Assembly: GCA_920105625.2 (NCBI GenBank)
Contig: OV050031.1
Span: 84,763,995-84,827,994 of the forward strand
Direction of reading: 5' to 3'
Length of the DNA: 64,000 nucleotides
Source: Clusia tigrina
Taxonomy: Eukaryota; Arthropoda; Insecta; Diptera; Clusiidae
A program made the translations under genes and the position numbers. Positions 34,401 through 47,811 of the stretch are shown piece after piece. Every line of letters begins with the position of its first letter. Position 1 is the stretch's first letter. The notes below the pieces were generated by a model. That model was given only the letters and a program-made list of their open reading frames with translations. It did not search any database and was not told the origin of the DNA.

Positions 34401-37400
34401 AGGCAGCAGATCAACCCCATTCTACAGCCTCAGCGACTGAGACGCCTACAGAGACGCTGACAGAGGTTGAGACGCCGACTGAGGCAGATAGGGGTAGATA
34501 TAGGCACAGAGAAGGCAGCAGATCGCCCAATCGACAGCGGCAGCGACTGACACGCCTACAGAGACGCTGACAGAAACTGCGACGCTGACTGAGACACCGA
34601 CTGAGGCAGATAGGGGTAGATATAGGCATAGAGAAGGAAGCAGACCTCCCCAATCGACAGCGGCAGCGACAGAGACGTCTACAGAGACGCCGATTGAGAC
34701 GCCGACTGAAGTAGATAGGGGTAGATAAAGGCATAAAAAGGCAGCAGACCCCCCAATCTACAGCGGCAGCGACTGAGACGCCTACAGAAACGCTGACAGA
34801 GGCTGCAACGCTGACTGAGGCAGATAGGGGTAGATATAGGCATAGAGAAGGCAGCAGACCCCCCAATCGACAACGGCAACTACTGAGACGCAGACTGAGG
34901 CAGATAGAGGTAGATATAGGCATAGAGAAGGCAGCAGACCCCCCAAAAGACTGCGGCAGCGACTGAGACACCTACAGAGATGCTGACAGAGGCTGCAGCG
35001 CTTACTGAGGCAGATAGGGGTAGATATAGGCATAGAGAAGGCAGCAGACCCCCCAATCAACAGCGGCAGCAACTGAAACACACACAGAGACGCTAACAGA
35101 GGCTGCGACGCCGACTGAGACGCCGACTGAGGCAGATAGGGGTAGATATAGGCATAGAGAAGCCAGCAGACCTCCCAATCGACTGCAGCAGCGACTGGGA
35201 CATCTACAGAAACGCTGACAGGGGCTGCGACGCCAACTGAGGCAGATAGGGGTAGACATAGGCATAGAGAAGTCAGCAGACCCCCCAATCGACAGCGGCT
35301 TCGACTGAGACGCCTACAGAAACGCTGACAGAGGCTGCGATGCCCACTGAGGCGGATAGGGGTAGATATAGGCATACAGAAGGCAGCAGACCCCTTAATC
35401 GACAGCGGCAATGACAGAGACGCCTACAGAGACTTTGACAGAGGCTGCGACGACGACTGGAACGACGATTGACACGCCAACTGAGGCAGATAGGGGTATA
35501 TATAGGCATATAGAAGGCAGCAGAACCCCCAATCGACAGCGGCAACGACTTAGACGCCTACAGAAATGCTGACAGAGGCTGCGATGCCGACTGAGGCCGA
35601 TAGGGGTAGATATTGGGATAGAGAAGGCAGTAGAACCCTCAATCGACAGCGGCAACTACAGAGACGCCCACAGAGGCGCCTACAGAGACTTTGACAGAGG
35701 CTGCGAAGCCGACTGAAACGACGATTGACACGCCAACTGAGGCTGATAGGGGTATATATAGGCATAGAGAAGGCAGCAGACCCCCCCAATCGAAAGCGGC
35801 AGCGACTGAGACGCCCACACAGATGCTGACAGAGGCTGCAACGCCGACTGAAGCAGATAGGGGTAGATATAGGCATAGAGAAGGCAGCAGACCCCCCAAT
35901 CGACTGCAGCAGCGACTGAGACGTCTACAGAAACGCTGACAAGGGCTGCGACGTCGACTGAAGCAGATAGGGGTACATATAGGCATAGAGAAGGCAGCAG
36001 AGCAACCCCATTCTACAGCCGCAGCGACTGAGACGCCTACAGAGGCGCTGACAGAGGTTGAGACGCCGACTGAGGCAGATAGGGGTAGATATAGGCATAG
36101 AGAAGGCAGCAGACCCCCCAATCGACAGCGCTAGCGACTGAGACGCCCACACAGACGCTGACAGCGGCTGCAACGCCGACTTAGGCAGATAGGGTTAGAT
36201 ATTGGCATAGAGAAGGCAGCAGACACCCCAATCGACAGCGGCAGAGACTGAGACACCTACAGAGACGCTGACAGAGGCTGCGATGCCCACTGAGGCGGAT
36301 AGGGGTAGATATAGGCATACAGAAGGCAGCAGACCCCTCAATCGACAGCGGCAACGATTGAGACGCCCACAGAGACGCTAACAGAGGCTGCGACGCCGAC
36401 TGAGACGCCGACTGATTCAGATAGGGGTAGATATAGGCATAGAGAAGGCAGCAGACCCCCCAATCGACTGCAGCAGGGACTGAGACGTCTACAGAAACGC
36501 TGACAGGGGCTGCGACGTCGACTGAGGCAGATAGGGGTAGATATAGGCATAGAGAAGGCAGCAGACCCCCCAATCGACAGCGGCAGCGACTGAGACGCCC
36601 ACAGATACACTGACAGAGGCTGCGACACCGACTGAGACGCCGACTGCGGCAGATAGGGGTAGATATAGGCATAGAGAAAGCAGCAGATCCCCCAATCGAC
36701 AGCGCCAGCGACTGAGACGCCTACAGAGACGCTGACAGAGGCTGCGATGCCGACTGAGGTAGATAGGGGTAGATATAGGCATAGAGAAGTCAGCACACCC
36801 CCCAATCGACAGCGGCAGCGACTGAGACGCCCACAGAGACGCTGACAGAGGCTGCGACGCCGACTGAGACGCCGACTGAGGCAGATAGGGGTAGATATAG
36901 GCATAGAGAAGCCAGCACACCCCCCAATCGACAGCGGCAGCGACTGAGACGCCTACAGAAACGCTGACAGAGGCTGCGACGCCGACTGAGACGCCGACTG
37001 AGGCAGATAGGGGTATATATAGGCATAGAGAAGGCAGCAGACCCCCCAATCGCCAGCGGCAGCGATTGAGACGCCCACAGAGACGCTAACAGAGGCTGCG
37101 ACGCCGACTGAGACGCTGACTGATTCAGATAGGGGTAGATATAGGCATAGAGAAGGCAGCATACCCCCAAATCGACAGCAGCAGTGACTGAGACGTCTAC
37201 AGAAACGCTGACAGGGGCTGCGACGTCGACTGAGGCAGATAGGGGTAGATATAGGCATAGAGAAGGCAGCAGAACAACCCCATTCTACAGCCGCAGCGAC
37301 TGAGACGCCTACAGAGACGCTGACAGAGGTTGAGGCGCCGACTGAAGAAGATAGGTGTAGATAAAGGCACAGAGAAGGCAGCAGACCGCCCAATCGACAG

Positions 37401-40400
37401 CGGCAGCGACTGACACGATTACAGAGACACTGACAGAAGCTGCGACGCTTACTGAGACGCCGACTGAAGCAGAAAGGGGTAGATAAGGGCATAGAGAAGG
37501 CAGCAGACCCCCCAATCGACAGCGGGAACCACTGAGACGCCTACAGAGACGCTGTCAGATGTTGCGACGCCGACTGAGACGCCGACTGAGGCAGATAGGG
37601 GTAGATATAGGCATAGAGAAGGCAGCAGACCTCCCAATCGACAGCGCCAGCGACTGAGACGCCCACCCAGATGCTGACAGAGGCTGCAACGCCGACTGAG
37701 GCAGATAGGGGTAGATATTGGCATAGAGAAGGCAGCAGACCCCCAATCGACAGCGGCAGCGACTGAGACACCTACAGAGACGCTGAAAGGGGCTGCGGCG
37801 CCGACTGAGGCAGATAGGGGTAGGTAAAGGCATAGAGAAGGCAGCAGACCCCCCAATGGACAGCGGCAACGACTAAGACGCCCCCATAGACGTTGACAGA
37901 GGCTGCGACGCCGACTGAGAGGCCGACTGAAGTAGATAGGGGTAGATATTGGCATAGAGAAGACAGCAGACCCCCAATCGACAGCGGCAGCGACTGAGAC
38001 GCCTAAAGAGACGCTGACAGATGCTGCGACGGCTGCCACGCCGACTGAGACGACGACTGAGGCGGTAGATACTGGCATAGAGAAGGCAGCAGAGCCAGAG
38101 ACGCCCACACAGACGCTGACAGATGCGGCGACGCAGACTGTGAAACCGACTGAGGCAGATAGGGGTATATATAGGCATAGAGAAGGCAGCAGACCCCTCA
38201 ATCGACAGCGGAAACGGCTGAGTCGCCTACAGAGACGCTGACAGAGGCTGCGACGACCGAGACGCCGACTGAGGCAGAGAGGGGTAGATATAGGTATAGA
38301 GAAGGCAGCAGACCCCTCAATCGACAGCGGAAACGACTGAGACGCCTACAGAAACGCTGACAGAGGCTCCGACGCCGACTGAGACGCCGACTCAGGCAGA
38401 TAGGGGTAGATATAGGCACAGAGAATTCAGCAGACCCCCCAATCGACTGCAGCAGCGACTGAGACGTCTACAGAAACGCTGACAAGGGGCTGCGATGCCG
38501 ACTGAGGCAGATAGGGGTAGATATAGGCATAGAGAAGGCAGCAGACCCCTCAATCGACAGCGGCAACGACAGAGACGCCTACAGAGACTATGACAGAGGC
38601 TGCGACGCCGACTGAAACGCCGATCGACACGCCGACTGAAGCAGATAGGGGTATATTATGCATAGAGAAGGCAGCAGACCAACCCCATTCTACAGCCGCA
38701 GCGACTGAGACGCTTACAGAGACGCTGACAGAGGTTGAGACGCCGACTGAGGCAGATAGGGGTAGATATAGGCACAGAGAAGGCAGCAGATCGCCCAATC
38801 GACAGCGGCAGCGACTGACACGCCTACAGAGACGCTGACAGAAGCTGCGACGCTGACTGAGACGCCGACTGAGGCAGATAGGGGTAGATATAGGCATAGA
38901 GAAGGAAGCAGACCACCCCAATCGACAGCGGCAGCGACTGAGACGTCTACAGAGACGCCGATTGAGACGCCGACTGAAGTAGATAGGAGTAGATAAAGGC
39001 ATAGAGAAGGCAGCAGACCCCCCAATCGACAGCGGCAGCGCCTGAGACGCCTACAGAAACGCTGACAGAGGCTGCGACGCTGACTGAGGCAGATAGGGGT
39101 AGATATAGGCATAGAGAAGGCAGCAGACCCCTCAATCGACAGCGGCAGCGATTGAGATACTTACAGATACGCTGACAGATGCTGCGACGCCGAGTGAGAC
39201 GGCGACTCAGGCCGATAGGGGTAGATATAGGAATAGAGAAGGCAGCAGACCCCCCAATCGACAGCGGCAGCGACTGAGAAACCTACAGAAACACTGACAG
39301 GGGCTGCGACGCCGACTGATGCAGATAGGGGTAGGTATAGGCATAGAGAAGGTAGCAGACCCCCCAATCGACAACGGCAACTACTGAGACGCAGACTGAG
39401 GCAGATAGAGGTAGATATAGGCATAGAGAAGGCAGCAGACCCCCCAATCGACTGCGGCAGCGACTGAGACTCCTACAGAGATGCTGACAGAGGCTGCGGC
39501 GCCGACTGAGGCAGATAGGGGTAGATATAGGCATAGAGAAGGCAGCAGACTCCCCAATCAACAGCGGCAGCAACTGAAACACCCACAGAGACGCTAACAG
39601 AAGCTGCGACGCCGACTGAGACGCCGACTGAGGCAGATAGGGGTAGATATAGGCATAGAGAAGGCAGCAGACCTCCCAATCGACTGCAGCAGCGACTGGG
39701 ACATCTACAGAAACGCTGCCAGGGGCTGCGACGCCAACTGGGGCAGAAAGGGGTAGACATAGGCATAGAGAAGTCAGCAGACCCCCCAATCGACAGCGGC
39801 ATCGACTGAGACGCCTACAGAAACGCTGACAGAGGCTGCGATGCCCACTGAGGCGGATCGGGGTAGATATAGGCATACAGAAGGCAGCAGACCCCTCAAT
39901 CGACAGCGGCAATGACAGAGACGCCTACAGAGACTTTGACAGGGGCTGCGACGCCGACTGAAACGACGATTGACACGCCAACTGAGGTAGATATTGGTAT
40001 ATATAGGCATAGAGAAGGCAGCAGACCCCCCAGTCGACAGCGGCAGCGACTGAGACACCCACAGAGACGCTGACAGAGGCTGCGACGCCGACTGAGACGC
40101 CGACTGAGGCAGAAAGGGGTAGATAAAGGCATAAAGAAGGCAGCAGACCCCTCAATGGACAGCGGCAACGACTAAGACGCCCCCATAGACGTTGACAGAG
40201 GCTGCGACGCCGACTGAGAGGCCGACTGAAGTAGATAGGGGTAGATATTGGCATAGAGAACACAGCAGACCCCCCAATCGACAGCGGCAGCGACTGAGAC
40301 GCCTAAAGAGATGCTGACAGAGGCTGCGACGGCTGCCACGCCGACTGAGACGCCGACTGAGGCGGTAGATACTCGCATAGAGAAGGCAGCAGAGCCAGAG

Positions 40401-43400
40401 ACGCCCACACAGACGCTGACAGATGCGGCGACGCAGACTGTGAACCCGACTGAGGCAGATAGGGGTATATATAGGCATAGAGAAGGCAGCAGACCCCTCA
40501 ATCGACAGCGGAAACGACTGAGTCGCCTACAGAAACGCTGACAGAGGCTCCGACGCCGACTGAGACGCCGACTCAGGCAGATAGGGGTAGATATAGGCAC
40601 AGAGAATTCAGCAGACCCCCCAATCGACTGCAGCAGCGACTGAGACGTCTACAGAAACGCTGACAAGGGGCTGCGATGCCGACTGAGGCAGATAGGGGTA
40701 GATATAGGCATAGAGAAGGCAGCAGACCCCTCAATCGACAGCGGCAACGACAGAGACGCCTACAGAGACTCTGACAGAGGCTGCGACGCCGACTGAAACG
40801 CCGATTGACTCGCCGACTGACGCAGATAGGGGTATATATAGGCACAGAGATCGCAGCAGAGCCCCCAATCGACAGCGGCAGCGATTGAGACGCCCACAGA
40901 GACGTTGACAGAGGCTGCGATGCCGACTGAGGTAGATAGGGGTAGATATAGGCATAGAGAATGCAGCAGACCCCCCAATAGACTGCGGCAGCGAATTAGA
41001 CGCCTACAGAGACGCTGACAGAGACTGCGACGCCGCCTGAGACGCCGACTGAGGCAGAAAGGGGTAGATAAGGGCATAGAGAAGGCAGCAGACCCCCAAT
41101 CGACAGCGGCAATGACTGAGACGCCTACAGAGACCCTGACAGAAGCTGCGACGCCGACTGAGCCGCACACTGAGGCAGATAGGGGTAGATATAGGCACAG
41201 AGAATTCAGCAGACCCCCCAATCGACTGCAGCAGCGACTGAGACGTCTACAGAAACGCTGACAAGGGGCTGCGATGCCGACTGAGGCAGATAGGGGTAGA
41301 TATAGGCATAGAGAAGGCAGCAGACCCCTCAATCGACAGCGGCAACGACAGAGACGCCTACAGAGACTATGACAGAGGCTGCGACGCCGACTGAAACGCC
41401 GATCGACACGCCGACTGAAGCAGATAGGGGTATATTATGCATAGAGAAGGCAGCAGACCAACCCCATTCTACAGCCGCAGCGACTGAGACGCTTACAGAG
41501 ACGCTGACAGAGGTTGAGACGCCGACTGAGGCAGATAGGGGTAGATATAGGCACAGAGAAGGCAGCAGATCGCCCAATCGACAGCGGCAGCGACTGACAC
41601 GCCTACAGAGACGCTGACAGAAGCTGCGACGCTGACTGAGACGCCGACTGAGGCAGATAGGGGTAGATATAGGCATAGAGAAGGAAGCAGACCACCCCAA
41701 TCGACAGCGGCAGCGACTGAGACGTCTACAGAGACGCCGATTGAGACGCCGACTGAAGTAGATAGGAGTAGATAAAGGCATAGAGAAGGCAGCAGACCCC
41801 CCAATCGACAGCGGCAGCGACTGAGACGCCTACAGAAACGCTGACAGAGGCTGCGACGCTGACTGAGGCAGATAGGGGTAGATATAGGCATAGAGAAGGC
41901 AGCAGACCCCTCAATCGACAGCGGCAGCGATTGAGATACCTACAGATACGCTGACAGATGCTGCGACGCCGAGTGAGACGGCGACTCAGGCCGATAGGGG
42001 TAGATATAGGAATAGAGAAGGCAGCAGACCCCCCAATCGACAGCGGCAGCGACTGAGAAACCTACAGAAACACTGACAGGGGCTGTGACGCCGACTGATG
42101 CAGATAGGGGTAGGTATAGGCATAGAGAAGGTAGCAGACCCCCCAATCGACAACGGCAACTACTGAGACGCAGACTGAGGCAGATAGAGGTAGATATAGG
42201 CATAGAGAAGGCAGCAGACCCCCCAATCGACTGCGGCAGCGACTGAGACTCCTACAGAGATGCTGACAGAGGCTGCGGCGCCGACTGAGGCAGATAGGGG
42301 TAGATATAGGCATAGAGAAGGCAGCAGACCCCCCTATCGACTGCGGCAGCGACTGAGACGCTTACTGAGTTTCTGACAGGGGCTGCAGCGCTTACTGAGG
42401 CAGATAGGGGTAGATAAAGGCATAGAGATGGCAGCAGACCCCCCAATCAACAGCGGCAGCAACTGAAACACACACAGAGACGCTAACAGAGGCTGCGACG
42501 CCGACTGAGACGCCGACTGAGGCAGATAGGGGTAGATATAGGCATAGAGAAGGCAGCAGACCTCCCAATCGACTGCAGCAGCGACTGGGACATCTACAGA
42601 AACGCTGCCAGGGGCTGCGACGCCAACTGGGGCAGATAGGGGTAGACATAGGCATAGAGAAGTCAGCAGACCCCCCCAATCGACAGCGGCATCGACTGAG
42701 ACGCCTACAGAAACGCTGACAGAGGCTGCGATGCCCACTGAGGCGGATCGGGGTAGATATAGGCATACAGAAGGCAGCAGACCCCTCAATCGACAGCGGC
42801 AATGACAGAGACGCCTACAGAGACTTTGACAGAGGCTGCGACGCCGACTGAAACGACGATTGACACGCCAACTGAGGTAGATATTGGTATATATAGGCAT
42901 AGAGAAGGCAGCAGACCCCCCAGTCGACAGCGGCAGCGACTGAGACACCCACAGAGACGCTGACAGAGGCTGCGACGCCGACTGAGACGCCGACTGAGGC
43001 AGAAAGGGGTAGATATAGGTATAGAGAAGGCAGCAGACCCCTCAATCGACAGCGGAAACGACTGAGACGGCTACAGAAACGCTGACAGAGGCTCCGACGC
43101 CGACTGAGACGCCGACTCAGGCAGATAGGGGTAGATATAGGCACAGAGAATTCAGCAGACCCCCCAATCGACTGCAGCAGCGACTGAGACGTCTACAGAA
43201 ACGCTGACAAGGGGCTGCGATGCCGACTGAGGCAGATAGGGGTAGATATAGGCATAGAGAAGGCAGCAGACCCCTCAATCGACAGCGGCAACGACAGAGA
43301 CGCCTACAGAGACTCTGACAGAGGCTGCGACGCCGACTGAAACGCCGATTGACACGCCGACTGACGCAGATAGGGGTATATATAGGCACAGAGATCGCAG

Positions 43401-46400
43401 CAGACCCCCCAATCGACAGCGGCAGCGATTGAGACGCCCACAGAGACGTTGACAGAGGCTGCGATGCCGACTGAGGTAGATAGGGGTAGATATAGGCATA
43501 GAGAATGCAGCAGACCCCCCAATAGACTGCGGGAGCGAATTAGACGCCTACAGAGACGCTGACAGAGACTGCGACGCCGCCTGAGACGCCGACTGAGGCA
43601 GAAAGGGGTAGATAAGGGCATAGAGAAGGCAGCAGACCCCCAATCGACAGCGGCAATGACTGAGACGCCTACAGAGACGCTGACAGAAGCTGCGACGCCG
43701 ACTGAGCCGCACACTGAGGCAGATAGGGGTAGATATAGGCACAGAGAATTCAGCAGACACCCCAATCGACTGCAGCAGCGACTGAGACGTCTACAGAAAC
43801 GCTGACAAGGGGCTGCGATGCCGACTGAGGCAGATAGGGGTAGATATAGGCATAGAGAAGGCAGCAGACCCCTCAATCGACAGCGGCAACGACAGAGACG
43901 CCTACAGAGACTATGACAGAGGCTGCGACGCCGACTGAAACGCCGATCGACACGCCGACTGAAGCAGATAGGGGTATATTATGCATAGAGAAGGCAGCAG
44001 ACCAACCCCATTCTACAGCCGCAGCGACTAAGACGCTTACAGAGACGCTGACAGAGGTTGAGACGCCGACTGAGGCAGATAGGGGTAGATATAGGCACAG
44101 AGAAGGCAGCAGATGGCCCAATCGACAGCGGCAGCGACTGACACGCCTACAGAGACGCTGACAGAAGCTGCGACGCTGACTGAGACGCCGACTGAGGCAG
44201 ATAGGGGTAGATATAGGCATAGAGAAGGAAGCAGACCACCCCAATCGACAGCGGCAGCGACTGAGACGTCTACAGAGCCGCCGATTGAGACGCCGACTGA
44301 AGTAGATAGGAGTAGATAAAGGCATAGAGAAGGCAGCAGACCCCCCAATCGACAGCGGCAGCGACTGAGACGCCCACAGAAACGCTGACAGAGGCTGCGA
44401 CGCTGACTGAGGCAGATAGGGGTAGATATAGGCATAGAGAAGGCAGCAGACCCCTCAATCGACAGCGGCAGCGATTGAGATACCTACAGATACGCTGACA
44501 GATGCTGCGACGCCGAGTGAGACGGCGACTCAGGCCGATAGGGGTAGATATAGGAATAGAGAAGGCAGCAGACCCCCCAATCGACAGCGGCAGCGACTGA
44601 GAAACCTACAGAAACACTGACAGGGGCTGTGACGCCGACTGATGCAGATAGGGGTAGGTATAGGCATAGAGAAGGTAGCAGACCCCCCAATCGACAACGG
44701 CAACTACTGAGACGCAGACTGAGGCAGATAGAGGTAGATATAGGCATAGAGAAGGCAGCAGACCCCCCAATCGACTGCGGCAGCGACTGAGACTCCTACA
44801 GAGATGCTGACAGAGGCTGCGGCGCCGACTGAGGCAGATAGGGGTAGATATAGGCATAGAGAAGGCAGCAGACCCCCCCTATCGACTGCGGCAGCGACTG
44901 AGACGCTTACTGAGTTTCTGACAGGGGCTGCAGCGCTTACTGAGGCAGATAGGGGTAGATAAAGGCATAGAGATGGCAGCAGACCCCCCAATCAACAGCG
45001 GCAGCAACTGAAACACACACACAGACGCTAACAGAGGCTGCGACGCCGACTGAGACGCCGACTGAGGCAGATTGGGGTAGATATAGGCATAGAGAAGGCA
45101 GCAGACCTCCCAATCGACTGCAGCAGCGACTGGGACATCTACAGAAACGCTGCCAGGGGCTGCGACGCCAACTGGGGCAGATAGGGGTAGACATAGGCAT
45201 AGAGAAGTCAGCAGACCCCCCCAATCGACAGCGGCATCGACTGAGACGCCTACAGAAACGCTGACAGAGGCTGCGATGCCCACTGAGGCGGATCGGGGTA
45301 GATATAGGCATACAGAAGGCAGCAGACCCCTCAATCAGGTACGATAACAGAGGCTGCGACGCCGACTGAGACGCCGACTGAGGCAGATAGGGGTAGATAT
45401 ATGCATAGAGAAGGCAGCAGACCCCCCCAATCGACAGCGGCAGCGACTGAGACGCCTACAGAAACACTGACAGGGGCTGAGACGGCGACTGAGGCAGATA
45501 GGGGTAGGTAAAGGCATAGAGAAGGCAGTAGACCCCCCAATCGACAGCGGCAAGGACTAAGACGCCCACAGAGACGCTGACATTGGCTACGACGCCGCCT
45601 GAGACGCCCACTGAGGCAGATAGGGGTAGATACTGGCACAGAGAAGGCAGCAGAGCCACCAATCGAAAGCGGCAGCGCCTTAGACGCCTATAGAGACGCT
45701 GACAGAGGCAGCAACGCCGACTGAGACGCCGACTGAAGTAGATAGGGGTAGATATTGGCATAGAGAAGGCGGCAGACCCCCCAATCGACAGCGGCAGCGA
45801 CTGAGACGCCTAAAGAGACGCTGACAGGGGCTGCGACGGCTGCGATGCCGACTGAGACGCCGACTGAGGCAGATAGGGGTAGAAACTGGCATAGAGAAGG
45901 CAGCAGAACCACCAATCGACAGCGGCAGCGCCGAGACGCCTCTAGAGACGCTGACAGATCCGGCGATGCAGACTGAGACGCCGACTGAGGCAGATAGGGG
46001 TTTATATAGGCATAGAGAAGGCAGAACACCCCCCAAACGACAGCGGCAACGACTGAGACGCCTACAGAGATTCTGACAGAGGCTGGAGCGCCGATTGAGA
46101 CGCCGACTGAGACGCCGACTGAGGCAGATAGGGGTAGATATACACATAGAGAATGCAGCAGACCCCCCAATCGACAGCGGCAGCAATTGAGACGCCTACA
46201 GAAAAGCTGACAGAAGCTGCGATGCCGACCTGAGGCGGATAGGGGTAGATATAGGCATACAGAATGCAGCAGACCCCCCAATCGACAGCGGCAGCGCCTG
46301 AGACGCCTACAGAGACGCTAACAGAGGCTGCGACTCCGTCTGAGGTAGATAGGGGTAGATATAGGCACAGAAAATGCAGCAGACCCCCCAATCGACAGCG

Positions 46401-47811
46401 GCAGCGCCTGAGACGCCTACAGAGCCGCTGACAGAGGCTGCGACGCCGACTGAGACGCCGACTGTGGCAGAAAGGGGTAGATAAGGCCATAAAGAAGGCA
46501 GCAAACCCCCCAATCGACAGCGGCAACGACTTAGACGCCGACTGAGGCAGATAGGGGTAGATATAGGCATAGAGAAGTCAGCACACCCCCCAATCGACAG
46601 CGGCAGCGACTGAGACGCCTACAGAAACGCTGACAGAGGCTGCGATGCCGACTGAGGCGGATAGGGGTAGATATAGGGATAGAGAAGGCAGCAGAACCCT
46701 CAATGGACAGCGGCAACTACAGAGACGCCTACAGAGACTTTGGCAGAGGCTGCGAAGCCGACTGAAACGCCGATTGACACGCCAACTGAGGCAGATAGGG
46801 GTATATATAGGCATAGAGAAGGCAGCAGACCCCCCAATCGACAGCGGCAGCAATTGAGACGGCCACAGAGACGCTGACAGAGGCTGCGACGCCGACTGAG
46901 ACGCCGACTGATGCAGATAGGGGTAGATATAGGCATAGAGAAGGCAGCAGACCCCCCAATCGACTGCAGCAGCGACTGAGACGTCTACAGAAACGCTGAC
47001 AGGGGCTGCGACGTCGACTGAGGCAGATAGGGGTAGATATAGGCATAGAGAAGGCAGCAGACCAACCCCATTCTACAGCCGCAGCGACTGAGACGCCTAC
47101 AGAGACGCTGACAGAGGTTGAGACGCCGACAGAGGCAGATAGGGGTAGATATAGGTACAGAGAACGCAGCAGACCGCCCAATCGACAGCGGCAGCGACTG
47201 ACACGCCTACAGAGACGCTGACAGAAGCTGCGACGCTGACTGAGACGCCGACTCAGGCAGAAAGGGGTAGATAAGGGCATAGAGAAGACAGCAGACCCCT
47301 CAATCGACAGAGGGAACGACTGAGACGCCTACAGAGACGCTGACAGAGGCTGCGACACCGACTGAGACGCCGACTGAGGCAGATTGGGGTAGATATAGGC
47401 ATAGAGAAGGCAGCAGACGTCCCAATCGACCGCAGCAGCGACTGAGACGTCTACAGAAACGCTGACAGGGGCTGCGACGCCAACTGAGGCAGATAGGGGT
47501 AGACATAGGCATAAAGAAGTCAGCAGACCCCCCAATCGACAGCGGCATTGACTGAAACGTCTACAGAAACGCTGACAGAGGCTGCGATGCCCACTGAGGT
47601 GGATAGGCACACAGAAGGCAGCAGACCCCTCAAACCACAGCGGCAACGACAGAGACGCCTACTGAGACTTTGACAGAGGCTGCGACGCCGCCTGATACGC
47701 CGATTGACACGCCAACTGAGGCAGATAGGGGTATATATAGGCATAGAGAAGGCAGCAGACCCCCCTCCCCCAATCGACAGCGGCAGCGACTGAGACGCCC
47801 ACAGAGACGCT
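31401..47811. repeat. Array block between the two 289-bp islands
   Basis: Continuous satellite monomers with no unrelated DNA. It holds the higher-order units starting at 38652, 41431 and 43975, an older diverged relative of that unit beginning near 34400, and the phase-jumping joint of the 16.7-kb duplication at 45335/45336. Runs of up to five CGCCGACTGAGA-type blocks occur at 32977-33036. The variant ACCAACCCCATTCTACAGCC recurs every 1.3-2.8 kb. Confidence 0.85.
38652..45335. repeat. Higher-order repeat, 2.5-2.8 kb units, first set
   Basis: A distinctive joint, GGGGTATATTATGCATAGAG, marks the same point in successive units. Measured at TATATTATGC it lies at 38652, 41431 and 43975, giving units of 2,779 and 2,544 bp and a third unit cut at 45335 by the large duplication. 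Monomer order is the same in each unit; the length difference reflects loss of a few monomers. A diverged relative starts near 34400. Confidence 0.85.

Larger units (their letters stand above)
28636..45335. repeat. 16,700-bp tandem duplication, copy A
   Basis: Every base from 28636 to 45335 that I compared reappears 16,700 bp later. This covers satellite, the 289-bp retroelement scrap and two and a half higher-order units. Reading the two copies side by side I found eight substitutions (32948, 32959, 33901, 34839, 35163, 36870, 44551 and 45073 in this copy) and no length change. The duplication is therefore very young, or an assembly effect. The joint at 45335/45336 jumps monomer phase: CCTCAATC is followed by AGGTACGATAACAG, skipping about 27 bp of monomer. 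Confidence 0.85.

Noticed and set aside
36884..36908. Telomeric hexamer repeat
   Set aside because: The TAG-spaced hexamers differ from one another and form only about 24 bp of each monomer; no TTAGG or TTAGGG run is present.
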